DNA from: Saururus chinensis
Lineage: Eukaryota > Streptophyta > Magnoliopsida > Piperales > Saururaceae
Assembly (NCBI GenBank): GCA_035235625.1
Contig: CP141143.1
Coordinates: forward strand, 32,659,178-32,723,177
Direction: 5' to 3'
Length of the DNA stretch: 64,000 bases
Position numbers and translations under genes: made by a program. Position 1 is the first letter of the stretch. Each line of letters starts with the position of its first letter. Below are positions 10,961-21,813 of this stretch, one piece after another. Below the pieces are notes generated by a model. That model was not told the DNA's origin and did not search any database. It saw nothing but the letters and a program-made list of their open reading frames with translations.

Positions 10961-12073
10961 TATACTACAATTTGTGTTTGTATTCTCGGGAGTTGGTATG
11001 TACCAATATTCAAGTCTTTTGTACCTCATCTAAATACTTTCCAATTAACTTTTTGTACCCCGTTTGAATAGTTTCCAATCAATGTTTTTGTTGGGTTGAA
11101 GGGAATGATATATTTTCAAGTCTATATATGCTGCCATACTTCTCGCAACTATTATGATCCCGATAAGATGCACTTGTTGGGGGCAAGACCTCATGCAAGC
11201 ATTATGAGTTAGATTCATTAATATGCACTTGTATTTTCAGGACCACACTCATTTTGGGGTTAATTTTTACTACCGGCTTCTCTACTTGAGACTGTTTTGC
11301 ACTTTATTGTTTTATGTGTTTTTGCAGTTTTACTTCCGGTTTTGAGTTTCCTTCAACTAGTGCAATCATAGATGGATTTGGAGGAGCCGGTCTATCAATC
11401 TCCAAGCTTTGACAAAAGTGATCGTCCTAGAATTTGAGAAATGTTAGTGTAAAAAATAAAAAAATGAACATTTGTACAATAATTTCTTAACTCATGGTCA
11501 ATATACATGTTTTATATTAATTTCATAGTATATTAGGATATTGCCACAAAAGGCGTTAGAATTTTGGTATAAATTAACTCTTCTTGTGATAGAGAAACAT
11601 CAATTTAATAGTCCGCTTGCTGGTGTCGTTTGACAAGGCTATTTGGTTTTCTACAATTGAAAATGCTACTTCGGTTAGCACACATGAGCGCCCACTGCAT
11701 CTGTGCAGTGATGCATGACCTCATAATTGCTCCGGCTGGAGGCGTTTGCTAGCTGTTGGCACAATTAGCATTACTCTTGGTTGATTTGTGTTCTTAGAAC
11801 GCAATGGAAAGCTAAAGAACATAAACTTTTATTTCAAAAGGCAATAATAAAAGGCCTATTGTTTACTGAACCAAATACTCCTTTTGAAATATTAAGTCAA
11901 AATGAAAATGCATCTTGAACAATCCCTGAAGTTGCAGCATCTCCCAATATTCATCAGTTCACACAAAACAAAACGGAGTTATAGAAATGAAATCAATCAA
12001 AATAATGCCCCATATTCACTGCAGTAATGAAGCACCATTTTTCACTGAAGTTTTGACGAAGTAAAATGAACAT
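10961..12073. other. MULE centre, left part; 3' UTR of captured GST
   Basis: Single-copy in this window. On the minus strand the part just after the GST stop codon (about 11830-12073) reads as a 3' UTR and has AATAAA at 11828-11833. The rest (10961-11800) shows no recognisable gene. A 21-codon frame at 11371-11436 follows a TTTTTGCAG acceptor-like site but is not identifiable. Confidence 0.5.
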
Positions 12074-12619
12074 CTATACCTCAAGAACTCTTTTCTAAGA
12101 GGGCCTGTTGCTAATGTCCTCCCACCATGTTTTCAATGTATCCTGTCCTTTATCATGCAAGCCAATTTGATATCATTTACAACAAACTGAGTGAAGGGGA
12201 GATGGGTAAGATCAACTAAGTTGTAGAATTGTTTGGCCAAGTTTTTTCTCTTCGAGAGCCACTCTTCATAAATGTGCAACACTTTGGCTAGCTTATCTTT
12301 GCTCTGTTCAACAATTTTTCATCTATTCACCTAAAAGGAATAATTTTTCATCTGTAGGAACACCCAAAGGGCTACAACAAAATAAATTCGAGGTGAATTT
12401 GATCATATAACATATAGACATTTGAAAACTTGGGGTCATAAAATGGTGCATAAGAGACAAAGTGAACGGTACCTGCAACTTCAAGAAATCAAGGTCCCTC
12501 TCCTCTCTCTTGAGCAAGTCTACGGGAATGATCTCAAATTCAATCTATTTCTATTCAAGGCAGACTAGCACTCTCCTGGTCACCAAGGCATAAGCAGACC
12601 CATATAACTTCACCACCAT
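12074..12619 (-). pseudogene. Captured phi-class glutathione S-transferase
   Basis: Relic of a cytosolic phi (plant) GST, an enzyme that conjugates glutathione to electrophiles. Exon 1 (12619-12473) is 49 codons, the family's usual first exon. It reads MVVKLYGSAYALVTRRV, then two stops, then VDLLKREERDLDFLKLQ, and ends at a canonical GT donor. The intron (99 bp) ends in AG at 12373-12372, and exon 2 starts with the expected CCCTTTGGG (PFG). After ~15 nt, the rest of exon 2, intron 2 and the first half of exon 3 are gone. Then comes SKDKLAKVLHIYEEWLSKRK, VDLTHLPFTQF and, after a frameshift, HLKTWWEDISNRPS, with two more stops. The Ser normally preceding TRRV appears to be Ala. The 5' UTR-like (12620-12990) and 3' UTR sequences were captured too, so genomic DNA was copied. 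Confidence 0.9.
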
Positions 12620-13020
12620 TTCCTTCAGTCTGCCAGCTACACAACTAATGATTCGTAGAAAAATTGAAGTGCTAGTGTGAGAGATTCAAGCTCCCTCGTG
12701 TAGGTACTTATCAAGCCGCCTATGCTCATGTGATTTTTTTAAACAAAAAGCCGCCCTTAATAATGGATTCCTAATAAGAGCATTTAATCAAATTAATATC
12801 AGTTCAATTGGAGCAAGAAGCTTACTATGCCCAATTCTTGTTTATCAAGGGTTTCACTACTGAATACTTGTGCAAAGGATGGATATGATGAAGGACTATG
12901 TTAGTGGCAGCCTCTACCAGTTCAGCTTCCAGCATGTGAATTGCACTCCTAATATCAAATGGACAAACTCAATAGTAAATACAGTTTTCTACATCATTTA
13001 AGAAGATAAGGTAATCAAAC
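12620..13020. other. MULE centre, right part; likely 5' flank of captured GST
   Basis: Minus-strand sequence immediately upstream of the GST start reads as a leader or promoter region. No TATA box stands out. It ends where the right tandem array begins. Confidence 0.4.
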
Positions 13021-15083
13021 ATATGAACATGTAAAACAAATTAATTATATTCTTCTTACTTAGCCTACCAACAAAAAATATATTCACAATTAATTACTTT
13101 TCATCTATAAAACACCGTACATAAACACAAACTATAGTATATCAAATGCATGGATACTAAGCACGAAATACACAAGATATGTTTGACAATATAACTCACA
13201 TATACACTTATTTATCTACCCATATATAAACCTAACTTAATCATATCTAATGACTACACAATGTACATTACAAATCAACAAGCCTTCTTACATCTACCAG
13301 TCAAAACTTAAGCCCTATCAGTTAACTTCCTCTAATCCATAAAAACTAGGTTATATGATTTTCCCCTTGCTATAAATCATATTACATTAGTCAAAACATG
13401 GGTAAAACAAATTATATATATATTCTTCTTATTTAGCTTACCAATAAAAAATGCATTCACAGTTAATGAGCTAAAAATCAAATAACATCCTTCAAAACAT
13501 AGGTAAAACAAATGATATATATTGTTCTCACTTAGCCTACCAACAAAAAATTCATTCAAAGTTAATTACTTTGTATCTATTGCTATCTATCGAAGGCATG
13601 CATACTAAGCACCAAACACACAATACATATTTGACAATATGACTCACATACAAGCTCATTTATCTACCTATATATAAGCCTAACTAGATCAAATCTAATG
13701 ATCACACAATGTACTATATAATAAAAGCCTCCTTACATCTATTAGTCAACAATTAGGACCTATCAGTTAACTTTAAATTATTTATATAAAGGTATATGGT
13801 CTCTGCCTTGCTAAAAATCAAATCACATCCTTCAAAACATAGGTGCAACAAATGATATATATTCTTCTTACATAGCCTACCAACAAAAAATGTAATCACA
13901 GTTAATTACTTTGCATCTATTATTATCCACCAAAGGCATGCAAACTATTCACCAAATACATTAAATATGTTTAACAATATAATTCACATACCTATTTATT
14001 AATCTACCCATGCATAAGCCTAACTTTATAAAATCTAATGACCACACAATATACTTAATAATAAAAATGCCTCCTTACATTTACTAGTCAATAGTTAGGC
14101 CCTATTAGTTAACTTTTTTGTATCCATATAATCTAGGGTATATAATCTCCTACTTGCAAAAAATCAGATCACATCCTTCAAAACATAGGTATAACAAATG
14201 ATATATATTGTTCTACTTAGCTTACAACAAAAAATGCATTCTCAGTCAATTACTTTGTATCTATTGCTATCTATCGAAGGCATGCATACTAAGCACCAAA
14301 CACACAATACATGTTTGACAATATGACTCACATACAAGCTCATTTATCTACCTATATATAAACCTAACTAGATCAAATCTAATGATCACACAATGTACTA
14401 TATAAAAAAAGCCTCCTTACATCTATTAGTCAACAATTAGGACCTATTAGTTAACTTTAAATTATTTATATAAAGGTATATGGTCTCTGCCTTGCTAAAA
14501 ATCAAATCACATCCTTCAAAACATAGGTGCAACAAATGATATATATTCTTCTTACTTAGCCTACCAACAAAAAATGTAATCACAGTTAATTACTTTGCAT
14601 CTATTATTATCCACCAAAGGCATGCAAACTAATCACCAAATACATTAAATATGTTTGGCAATATAATTCACATACCTATTTATTAATCTACCCATGCATA
14701 AGCCTAACTTTATAAAATCTAATGACCACACAATATACTTAATAATAAAAATGCCTCCTTACATTTACTAATCAATAGTTAGGCCCTATTAGTTAAATTT
14801 TTTTTATCCATATAATCTAGGGTATATAATCTCCTACTTGCAAAAAATCAGATCACATCTTTCAAAACATAGGTAAAACAAATGATATATATTGTTCTTA
14901 CTTAGCCTACCAACAAAAAATGCAATCACAATTAATTACTTTTCATATATTATTATTCATAATGTATGCATACTAATCACCAAACACATTAAATATGTTT
15001 GGCAATATAACTCACATACCTATTTATTAATCTACCCATGCATAAACATAACTTTATAAAATATAATGATCACACATTGTACT
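13020..15083 (-). repeat. Right subterminal tandem array, inner part
   Basis: Inverted copies of the ~345-bp unit of 9010-10960. Landmarks (CATCCTTCAAAACATAGG) recur near 13488, 13828, 14172, 14513 and 14853, with a truncated unit at about 13390. Units 13490-14170 and 14175-14855 form a near-identical pair of dimers (period ~684 bp), a higher-order repeat absent from the left array. Confidence 0.9.
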
Positions 15084-18000
15084 TGTAATATCCCTGATTT
15101 TTCTGTAATTTTTCTATATTTTTCTGCTATGTTCTGCAATTTCTGCAATGCTCTGCAGTTTCTGGACGTATATTCGATAAATAAATTTTACGCTTCGGCG
15201 TATCCGTATTCGTAATATTCATGACCGTAAGTGTTGAGAGTAGGGTTTAGTCGCAGGTCATGGGCCTCGACGCATCACAGAAATTTTCGACGCAAAAATC
15301 GGACGCAATGCGGGAGAACAGAAACGTGAAGAAATGAAGAGCTGAAAAAAAAATACATAAAGCGGATCGGGTCAGCACGCCCGACCCGCTGGATGAACAG
15401 TGAAACCGGGGGGTGCAGCCTTTACTGTTTGATGCCGGAGGCAGTGCCGCCGGTGGTCGCCGGCTTCCGGCCGGCCGGCCACTGCCTGGCGACGCCACCG
15501 CCGCCTCCCTGGCCTGGCCCCGCCGGCCGCCGTCACCTTGTTTCCTCTTCCGGTTTAGCACAACAGACGCCGGATCGTGAGTTTCGCCCCGAATCGCCGC
15601 CGTCGCCGGCTGCATGGCCGCCAGCCCGTCTCCACACTTCCACCCCGACCAAAGACACCTCTGGCCATCGCCGTCCTGGCCTCCCCGCCGGCTGCCGCCG
15701 CTCTTTTCCTCCCTTCCCGTTTTGGTCAGTGAATTGCCATTTTTGCCGATTCGCCACCGCCGTCAATTGCATGGCCGCCACCCCGCAGCCATGGTTCCAC
15801 CCCGGCCAGAGCGTCCTCTGGCCACCATCGTCCCGGCCTCCCCGCCCCCAATTCGCCACCGTGAGGTAAAAACCACCCCGCCTCTTGTTTTTCGAATTTT
15901 CTGTTCACTGCAACCTGCGGCTGTGCCGCTGGTCGCCGGCTGCCACCACCGGGCCTCTGGCTCTCTTCCGGCCCGGCAATGGCGAGACTACTCCCAGACC
16001 GGACTGCTGTCTCCCCGGCCAGCCACCTCTCCTTCCGCCGTTCCATATTTAGACGTAGATTGTTACGTTTCTGTTGCTGGGCGTTGCGGCCGCCAGCTGT
16101 GCCGCCGGTGGCTAGCCACGGCAACCAGCCTTGGGCCTTCCCCTAGCCCAACGCCGACAAGTCTACCTCCCCGGCCGCTGCCTTGGCCGCTGTCTCCCTC
16201 AGCCTCCGCCCCATTTCGAACGGGATCAAAAATCCCTCCTTTTTCCTGTTTCTTGGCATTGTGAACCACGGCTGTGCCGTTGATCTCCGGCCGCTGGCCT
16301 CCTCCCAGACCGGCGACAGCAAGGCCGCCGCCTTAGACTAAACCGCTACCTCCTCCGGCCTGTCATCCCTCCTACCGCCTTTCGATTCCGGACATATCTA
16401 TGCTTTGGTTTTGTTTTTCTTATTCTCTGGTAGCGCCCGCTCTTCATTGACTGACTTTGCGTGACATCGGGTTGATGTCTATTCGAATCGTTGTGGTCTA
16501 GCGATTGCTGAATTGCCACCGTCTTCTAGGGCTGTCCCTTGGCCCCTCGTTCAACAGTTTGTGGCCGATGATAGCGTGTCCACTACCCTGGCCCGGTGCT
16601 TCGTCGCCCCGACTAAATCGAATCCCTTTGTTATTTCTATCGTTAGTTTTGCTGCTACTGGCGTCGACCAGCAGACAGCCGCGACGCCAACTTGACCCAA
16701 CAATGTTAAGGGAATGCCGTTCTTGGCCTCCCCTGCACGCCTTTTTGCCAAAACAAACGCCCCTAGCTTTGGGGTATGCCTCTGACCGTGGTCAAGTGAC
16801 CCCCCAGCCTAGAGCCAACTTGTTCCGCCTGACGTTGCGCGAATGTGGGCTGCAGATCCGACCAACATGGACTCTGCCTCGGGCCCAGCGACGGCTAGGG
16901 CTAGCACTTCTAGCCCGAATTTACCTTTGTACCCCCACTTTCTATTACACACGACCTGGAACATACGAGGAAAGAGTCCTCGAATTTAGATCCTTCCAAG
17001 CGGAAGTAACACAGTCAGCCATTAAACTCAGCCCATCGAAGGCTTGACCGATGTCGTGCCATATCCTCCACCGTAAGCCGTGCTTAATGCACGATTATCC
17101 GTACGATGGATTGGTTGTGAGTAGCGTTTAGAAATGGCGCTGCCTTTGTCGGCCTCTTACGCCAGGCCTTAGTGCCTCAACGTATGTTTAGGAAATATCT
17201 CCACCACTATGCAATATGGTCGTTAAAGCCTCCGCCACCGTGTGAGGCTTCGATGATGTAGAATTGCTGCCGTTGGCTGTGGTCCGCTGTCTATTTTAAT
17301 GTTTTGTGGTCAACGACGTATTTTAAACCGTTGGCCGACTTTCAATCAGTTAGCCCCTATTCTGTGGTCATTCTTGCCATTTCTAGTGGCACGACCTTGT
17401 ATCTACCCGCCCTAGTGCGCGCAGTCTTATGCTTTGAGTTTAATTAATCTAACCTTATCGAGATAAATTCCAGCATCTTTGAAAATCCTCGGGACATAAC
17501 AACTCTCTCAGTGTGATGTTTTTGGCTGCCTATTTCGCTATCGACGCCACCACCGTCGTTTGCTCGCCATCAAACTCATGTGGAAGACGAGGTAGGGGAC
17601 CTTGAACTCGTAATTTCATTATTGCATGCTTTGTTTGTGTAGTAGCATGCTAGGAGGTTATAATTAAATATTTTGCATGTTTATGCTGATTAGAAAAACA
17701 TGTTGTATGTGTGTGAATTGTATGCGTACGTTAGTAAAGACTAAGGGTACGTAGTAAGTTGCTATGAATCATATGCATGTGACCAGAGTATGTGATCTTT
17801 ATTGTGGACTAGTGGTAAGTGATTCATGGTACGAGAAAAAGTGTTCAATTGTGTTTGGTGAAGGAGTACTTCGTGGACTATGATGTGGAAACTATGATTG
17901 TATGTCAGGCGAGGAAGGATGTAAGATTGACAAATGAAGGTTAGATTTGATGAGATTGAAGGATTAGTTTGGATTAAGTCAGGGGGTACATCGGAGCTTT

Positions 18001-19934
18001 GAGCAAAAGACGTAAGCCATGTAAGGATTTAGAAGACTTAAGGTTTTGAACATCTTGGGGGATTGTGAGTTAGTAAGAGAGTACGACATAATGGTACAGG
18101 CATAATATACGTAATATGAATTGTAATGAAGGAATAATGAGTAAGGAATTAGTAAGGGTTTGATGACAGGACTTAGGTCAAAAAGGGTCTCATTTGAGGA
18201 GTTGAGTAAGAATATTCAGTTTTAAGGTGGATACTGTAAGTTGTAAGGTCGTAAGTGTATGATGGTAAGATTATCAGTATGGATCACTAGTTAAAGTAAG
18301 ATTGCAGAGATTTGTAAAATGGAAGTCGTTCCGATCATAATTGTACGTGCATAAGTTACCTAATATGAACTTGAATGTAAGTAACCCTAATTTTATAACG
18401 TTGTAAGGTTGAGACTGAGGGTTTCGACGGATTAAGTTCCGCTTTGTGCCAGTCGATAAGTAATCGACTGAGCGTCCTTTCTGGTCTGCCATGGTGTTCC
18501 CCTGCGGGAATTAGTCTTGGTGCTGTATTCAGCCCAGACGTTTGATGCTCTGTTGAGAGCGCTATAAGTTTCTGCCTTGGTGGGCTTTGTATGTTTTCTG
18601 CCTACTGATGGCATTGTATGTTCTGCCCAAGAGTGGCACTGTAAGATTCCTGCCCAATAGTGGCACTGTATGTTTTCCGCCCTTAGTTGGCACCGTATGG
18701 CCCTTGTGGGCACTGTATGGCCCCAGAGAGTGGGCATTTGCGCGCTCAGGTAAGTAGTATCATGGATCTGCTCTTACCTGTTTGATCTTATGCCCCATGA
18801 GCATAGGTGTGCCTTGCCTTCGGAAAAGTCCATGGTGTTTAGTTGATCCCCGAAGGTTAAGGTGACGCCCCAGTGGCATTCCATTCTTTTTCGACGCTGG
18901 AGCTTATTAATTATAATGAGCTTCAGTTGTCGGTAGTATGTGTATGATCGTAAGAGTAAGTGTATGTTTCAGTTGCTGAGTAAGTTGTACGTGTAAGATT
19001 TAGAGTAAGTGTGAGCTTCTTTGGAAGACAGTAAGAGTAAGTTATGAGTATGAGTATGTTGTGCGAGTAAGTTTGTGAGACTTTGATTCAGATGGTAAGC
19101 GTAAGAGTAAGTGTAAGCTTCTAATGAAGATGTAAGAGTATGATTGTACAAGTAAGGTCGTCCCAGTAAGTTCGTACGAATAAGGTCGTACGAGTAGGTG
19201 TATGTTGTAAGTGTAAGCGTACGTTGTACGAGTAAGCTGATAAGACTGTTTCAGAGCGTAAGTGTAAGAGCATGATATATGAATAAGAGTAAGTTCGATT
19301 TGCACGATGATTCGTATGCATGACCATATTTATACTTCTTATCCTATTTACTTCATGTGTGATTGCATGAAAGCATCTATATGAACTTACGAAGTTCATT
19401 GATTTATATTTGTCCCCTACTGGGTATTTTCCTACTGAGTATGAAAATACTCACCCCATCTTTTTAGCCCCTTCGACTGGAGGCTTTTGCAGGTCGATCG
19501 ATAGCTGTTTGAAACTGGACTTTTCCCCGTGCTGACAATTCTTCCTCGACCGAAAGTGCAGCGAATTCGTAGTGAGGCTACGTGGATTTTAGTGCCACGA
19601 TCGTATGTATTGTTTAAGGTATGAGACATGTATTATTTTTTGGACTTGTGTATCCATATATGAATCAGAACACAGACTGTTGAAGAACTTGTACTCAGAA
19701 AGGCCTGGGATGTATTTATTTTTAAAGACCATGGCCATGGCAAGTTCTAGTTATATGTTTTCGTTGTCGGTCACGCCTGAGAATTTTAGTTTTGTCATAT
19801 GATGAATTAATTTACGAAAATTATTTTTATATGATTTTGGATTATGTTGGTTCATTTGATTTACATCGGTATTTCAAAATAAAATATTAATAAAGTTTTT
19901 AAAGTAAATGTGTAGAAAAACCTCGGGCGTGACA
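15084..19934 (+). mobile_element. Solo LTR, family F2, 4.85 kb
   Basis: Starts TGTAATATCCC and ends GGGCGTGACA, flanked by a perfect 5-bp duplication GTACT (15079-15083, 19935-19939). TG...CA ends, 5-bp duplication and the lack of gag, pol, primer site or second LTR make it a solo LTR. Contents: AT-rich start, a GC-rich block (15390-16450, several spurious open frames on both strands), short repeats near 18530-18740, and GTAAG-rich sequence (18900-19300). It interrupts the MULE tandem array. The long size resembles LTRs of Tekay/Del-type chromoviruses, but with no internal region the lineage is a guess. Confidence 0.92.
18530..18740 (+). repeat. Short tandem repeats (~30 bp) in F2 LTR
   Basis: Four to six degenerate copies of a unit like TGTATGTTCTGCCCAAGAG followed by TGGCAC. 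The same block occurs inverted at about 44620-44770 in the solo LTR 43610-46987, which links the two as one family. Confidence 0.75.
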
Positions 19935-19939
19935 GTACT

Positions 19940-20720
19940 TTATTATAAAAATGTCTCCCTACATTTACCGGTCAACAGTTAGGCCCTATTAGTTAACCTT
20001 TTTTTATCCATATAAACTAGAGTATATAATCTCCTACTTGCAAAAAAATAGATCACATCCTTCAAAACATAGGTATAACAAATGATATATATTGTTCTTA
20101 TTTAGCTTACCAACAAAAAATGCATTCCCAATTAATTACTTTGCATCTATTATTGTTTATCAAAGGCATGCATACTAATCACCAAACACATTCGATATGT
20201 TTGGCAATATAATTCACATACGTGTTTATTTATCTACTTATGTATAAACCTAACTTGATAAAATCTAATAACCACACAATATACTTTTCCAAAAAAAAAA
20301 CCTCCTTACATCTACCATTCAACAGTTAGGCCCTATTCTTAACTTTTTTTATCCATATAAACTAGGGTATATAATCTCCTACTTGCAAAAAATCAGATCA
20401 CATCCTTCAAAACATAGGTATAACAAATGATATATATTATTCTACTTAGCTTACCAACAAAAAATGCATTCCCAGTTAATTACTTTGCATCTATTATTAT
20501 CTATCAAAGGCATGCATATTAATCACCAAACACATTAGATATGTTTGGCAATATAATTCACATACATGTTTATTTATCTACTTATGTATAAACCTAACTT
20601 GATAAAATCTAATGACCACACAGTATACTTTGCAAAAAAAAAGAGCCTCCTTACAACTACTAGTCAACAGTTACACCCTATTAGTTGACTTTTTTTTATC
20701 TATATAAATTAGGGTATATG
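19940..20720 (-). repeat. Right subterminal tandem array, outer part
   Basis: Continuation of the right array after the solo LTR: just over two ~345-bp units (landmarks near 20057 and 20402), nearly identical in inverted sense to 9000-9790. Confidence 0.9.
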
Positions 20721-21359
20721 GTCTCCTTTTTGCATCGATGTCAAATCACTTTCTGGACATCATGGTGAGCTCCCATCACTCACTTTTTGAAGTGCAAGAA
20801 CAAAATGGACACACTCCAATTTATTGAATAGTGCACAGAGGAAAACAGAGAGAGTATAGAGTAAACTAGTGACAAGCTAAATATGTGGAGTTTATTCAGT
20901 ACGAGAATGTCAATCAACATAAGGTGATTTCTGGAACTACTCATAGCATTCCATATCTTTCATTGGCCCAGGCACTCATAGTTGACCTTAAATCTATTGA
21001 CTCCGGAAACAACTAACAATTATAATAACACAAAAATGAATTAACCATGCAAACAACTCTCAAATGGGAGAAAGATCACCATTTCCAAAGGACCACAGTC
21101 ACTGAGAACTGGGTATTCCATCTCTATAAGCCTACCTCTAAAGTTTTAGCTACTCCAATAATTCGGTTCCCGTCACAAAGAGAAGCCATTGCAACAAAAA
21201 TTCATCTGTTTGACAGGAAGCTACAATCACAAACAATTACAACCGATGCTTACCAAAGAAGCAACTAAAGCTCACTCGGTATCCCTATGGTAGAGGCAGC
21301 ATGCAGCGCAATGGTAGTTGCAAATAGTGCCACTCCCGATGTTTGATGTGCCACTATGA

Positions 21360-21473
21360 CTACACCGCCTTGATCGCCTTCCAATTGTCTAGGCAGGGTA
21401 TGTAGTCCACCTCCCCACAGAACCCACAAAGCTTCCACTTGAAACCCACTGCACCATCCTCTTGAGAAGCCAT
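21360..21473 (-). pseudogene. PMT-type methyltransferase exon fragment, copy 3
   Basis: Mirror image of the fragment at 8265-8378, with the same DYIPCLDN motif, 37 codons and TAG end. The open frame extends upstream to 21608. It is part of the right terminal repeat and not an independent capture. Confidence 0.6.
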
Positions 21474-21669
21474 GTACCGTGGACCACGCATGAGGGAAGA
21501 GGGGGACGAAGGGAAGAGACCGACAAGAAGAGCGATGCTGGAGGGGGAGAAGATGGCCGGAAGAGATATCGCCGGAGGGGAAAACATGGCCGGAGGAGAG
21601 ATCGCCAAAGAGGAGAGAACATAAGCGCAAAAAATGGGAACTTTCTCCTTCTACGGTGGTATGCCATCT

Positions 21670-21677
21670 TTTATATA
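21670..21677 (-). promoter_or_regulatory. Putative TATA box, right arm, pointing inward
   Basis: Reads TATATAAA on the minus strand, with the same CT-rich leader as the left arm. Confidence 0.4.
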
Positions 21678-21813
21678 TCGTAAGGGCATTTTGGCCATTT
21701 TTTGCACACGTGTGGAGAACACACACATTCTCAAGTCTATTTCTGCAAATTCAACTTTCTTGGCCTAAATCTGTATTTCGGCCAAATGTGAAGTCTATTT
21801 CTAAATTTTTTTT

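Larger units (their letters stand above)
3667..21813. mobile_element. Composite MULE with inner inverted duplication
   Basis: Inserted in the F1 palindromic element with a 9-bp duplication GGAATAGCA (3658-3666) / GGAATAGTA (21814-21822, one mismatch). Terminal inverted repeats of ~970 bp lie at 3667-4642 and about 20870-21813. Inside, in order: an inverted copy of the right flank (4648-7927), a second copy of the terminal repeat (7928-8900), ~345-bp tandem repeats, a centre with a GST pseudogene, more tandem repeats (with a solo LTR in them), and the right terminal repeat. No transposase was found, so it is non-autonomous. The 9-bp duplication and captured gene pieces point to a Pack-MULE. 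A foldback-type element is the alternative name for long tandem-repeat ends. Confidence 0.7.
20870..21813 (-). repeat. MULE terminal repeat, right
   Basis: Inverted partner of 7928-8900 with only scattered differences, and of 3667-4642 with clearly more. The outer end is at 21813, next to GGAATAGTA. Confidence 0.88.

Noticed and set aside
15393-16264. Long GC-rich open frames on both strands (158, 216, 132 codons) and similar ones in 16505-17047
   Set aside because: They lie within a solo LTR, overlap on opposite strands, are Pro/Ser/Arg-rich without any domain, and the related sequence at 1-450 does not keep the frames.
7928-21813. Treating 7928-21813 as the simple MULE with its own target duplication
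   Set aside because: The flanks of 7928 and 21813 are mirror images, not direct repeats; only 3667-21813 gives a 9-bp direct duplication.
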